Assembly: GCA_016297005.1 (NCBI GenBank)
Contig: JAEDHK010000003.1
Coordinates: forward strand, 140,439 to 204,438
Length of the DNA stretch: 64,000 nucleotides
Direction of reading: 5' to 3'
Origin: Clostridia bacterium
GTDB lineage: Bacteria > Bacillota > Clostridia > Christensenellales > DTU072
The notes under the pieces were generated by a model. It was not told the DNA's origin, made no database searches, and saw nothing but the letters and a program-made list of their open reading frames with translations. Shown here one piece after another: positions 63,292 through 64,000 of this stretch (its first letter is position 1; each line of letters starts with the position of its first letter). The translations under genes and the position numbers were made by a program.

Positions 63292-63315
63292 TAGTCAAAA
63301 GAGCAGACTTTGACT
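63292..63315. promoter_or_regulatory. candidate operator dyad of the XRE-cupin operon
   Basis: AGTCAAA (63292-63298) and TTTGACT (63309-63315) are perfect inverted arms with a 10-base gap, between the promoter and the regulator start. Placement suits autoregulation; not proven. Confidence 0.4.
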
Positions 63316-63324
63316 TATAGTGTT

Positions 63325-63353
63325 ATTATAATACATATATTATAAAAAAGCAA
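63325..63353 (-). promoter_or_regulatory. promoter of the XRE-cupin and ABC exporter operon
   Basis: Minus-strand TTGCTT (63348-63353), 17 bases, TATAAT (63325-63330). Confidence 0.7.
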
Positions 63354-63429
63354 TAACTAATTTTTAATAAATATCCATAATTAAAAGCCGATAAAACGAA
63401 GAACCTTAACAAAAGAACGGGCGGAACTC

Positions 63430-63471
63430 TGGAATAAAAGAAATCGGCGCGCTCCAATAGGAAGCGCGCCG
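63430..63471 (-). terminator. terminator of the gene at the right edge
   Basis: CGGCGCGCT (63445-63453) pairs perfectly with AGCGCGCCG (63463-63471); on the minus strand the stem is followed by ATTTCTTTTATT. It begins 30 bases past the stop codon of the partial gene. Confidence 0.8.
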
Positions 63472-63500
63472 AAGAAGATTATTGTTATTCCGTCAAAGGA

Positions 63501-64000
63501 TTATTGAACTTGCGCCTTGGTCAACTTGTAGCCGGCGTATACGACGAGACTGAAGTCTACGTTGTCGGCCGGATTGAATTCAAATCGGCAAGCCTCGTCC
63601 AGGAACCAACCGGCAAATTCATATGTGTAAAGATATTTTAAAGTGGCTCCGGCTTTTATCTCTTCGCTGTTTTCCGGACCGAACCCGGTTTGTTTACCTT
63701 CAAGCGTGCTGTCGGGCTTATTGGTCCTCCACCATTTGCCGTCTTCGCCACTGTCGGACGCGATCTCGTCTTCAAAACTTGCGCCGGACTTCATGGTGAA
63801 AGTCTTCAATTCTTTGTAGGTCATCTTCTGGACGTTGGTTCCGGTCTTTACCTCTTCGATAAGAGCGGGGATATCGCCATAGTAACCTACGTTATAGACA
63901 GCCTCGTTGCTCTCGGTCTTATATCCTTGGGTTGGCTTTTGGAATTCGACCTGGGACTTCGCCGCCATATACAAAAGAATGCTTTCGTAGTCGCTGGCAA
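63501..64000 (-). CDS. C-terminal part of a probable secreted protein with InlB-like end (partial)
   Basis: At least 166 residues; the frame is open to the right edge, so the N-terminus lies outside and a TTG or ATG near 63970 is probably internal. The last 40 residues (EFAGWFLDEACRFEFNP then VVYAGYK) have the InlB/Listeria-Bacteroides repeat pattern. The upstream part has YESILLYMAAK, which may belong to a binding-protein or lipoprotein domain. Function unknown. Confidence 0.7.
   Translation of the reverse strand, partial: ASDYESILLYMAAKSQVEFQKPTQGYKTESNEAVYNVGYYGDIPALIEEVKTGTNVQKMTYKELKTFTMKSGASFEDEIASDSGEDGKWWRTNKPDSTLEGKQTGFGPENSEEIKAGATLKYLYTYEFAGWFLDEACRFEFNPADNVDFSLVVYAGYKLTKAQVQ

Noticed and set aside
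1..64000. CRISPR arrays, insertion sequences, prophage genes, toxin-antitoxin or defence systems
   Set aside because: No direct-repeat arrays, transposase, integrase or phage structural genes were seen; the window is chromosomal housekeeping with a few envelope genes.

Overview
The window reads as a chromosomal segment of an anaerobic Bacillota (Clostridia-like) bacterium. Pointers are the Asp23-like/YloV/RecG cluster beside a zinc-type bL28 gene, the Bacillus-like order topA-trmFO-hslV-hslU, a CdaA-type diadenylate cyclase, the PyrK/PyrDB form of dihydroorotate dehydrogenase, strong AGGAGG-type ribosome binding sites and many near-consensus sigma-A promoters with 17-bp spacing. The genus cannot be read from the sequence. 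A giant BspA-like leucine-rich-repeat lipoprotein and InlB-like repeats suggest a host- or mucosa-associated lifestyle (inference). No phage, insertion sequence, transposase, CRISPR array or rRNA was seen, and no stretch longer than about 300 bases lacks a gene.

Layout. 1-6801 (-): 5' part of a >2,200-residue LRR lipoprotein that runs off the left edge. 6895-10867 (-): asp23-like, yloV, recG, divergent from rpmB (+). 11284-24029 (-): one long tightly packed run transcribed as surface Ig-like protein, yifB/comM, dprA, topA, trmFO, hslV, hslU, hisS, trxA, cysteine desulfurase. 24192-26750 (+): a three-gene TauABC/SsuABC-like importer. 26799-32874 (-): leuA, a shrunken LeuB-like protein, an FAD oxidoreductase, the bifunctional NAD(P)HX repair enzyme and dapA. 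32973-34067 (+): glycerate kinase, then tRNA-Ser(GGA). 34454-43006 (-): pyrimidine operon pyrC-carB-pyrK-pyrD-pyrF-pyrE-pyrB, without carA. 43238-44092 (+): PflX-like radical SAM protein. 44080-45727 (-): two small unknown proteins and a second cysteine desulfurase-like enzyme, divergent from a DUF3343 Se/S-carrier-like gene. 46077-51243 (+): holA, a membrane protein, cdaA, a DUF1015 gene and aspartate kinase. 51316-55347 (-): a small acidic protein and the pgk-tpiA-gpmI glycolytic trunk. 55461-57857 (-): PRPP synthetase, an SH3-like membrane protein and a nitrilase-like remnant. 57972-63275 (-): XRE-cupin regulator and a heterodimeric ABC exporter. 63501-64000 (-): C-terminal end of a secreted protein.

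Metabolic links are evident: PRPP synthetase feeds PyrE, and aspartate kinase and DapA belong to the lysine/DAP pathway, although they lie in separate operons. The most unusual items are a LeuB-like protein lacking every catalytic residue and coupled to leuA, an ABC exporter half with about 350 extra residues between its first two membrane helices, an aspartate carbamoyltransferase carrying only the zinc module of PyrI, and several compact regulatory arrangements: overlapping divergent promoters, a near-leaderless holA, and a terminator-like hairpin directly before gpmI.
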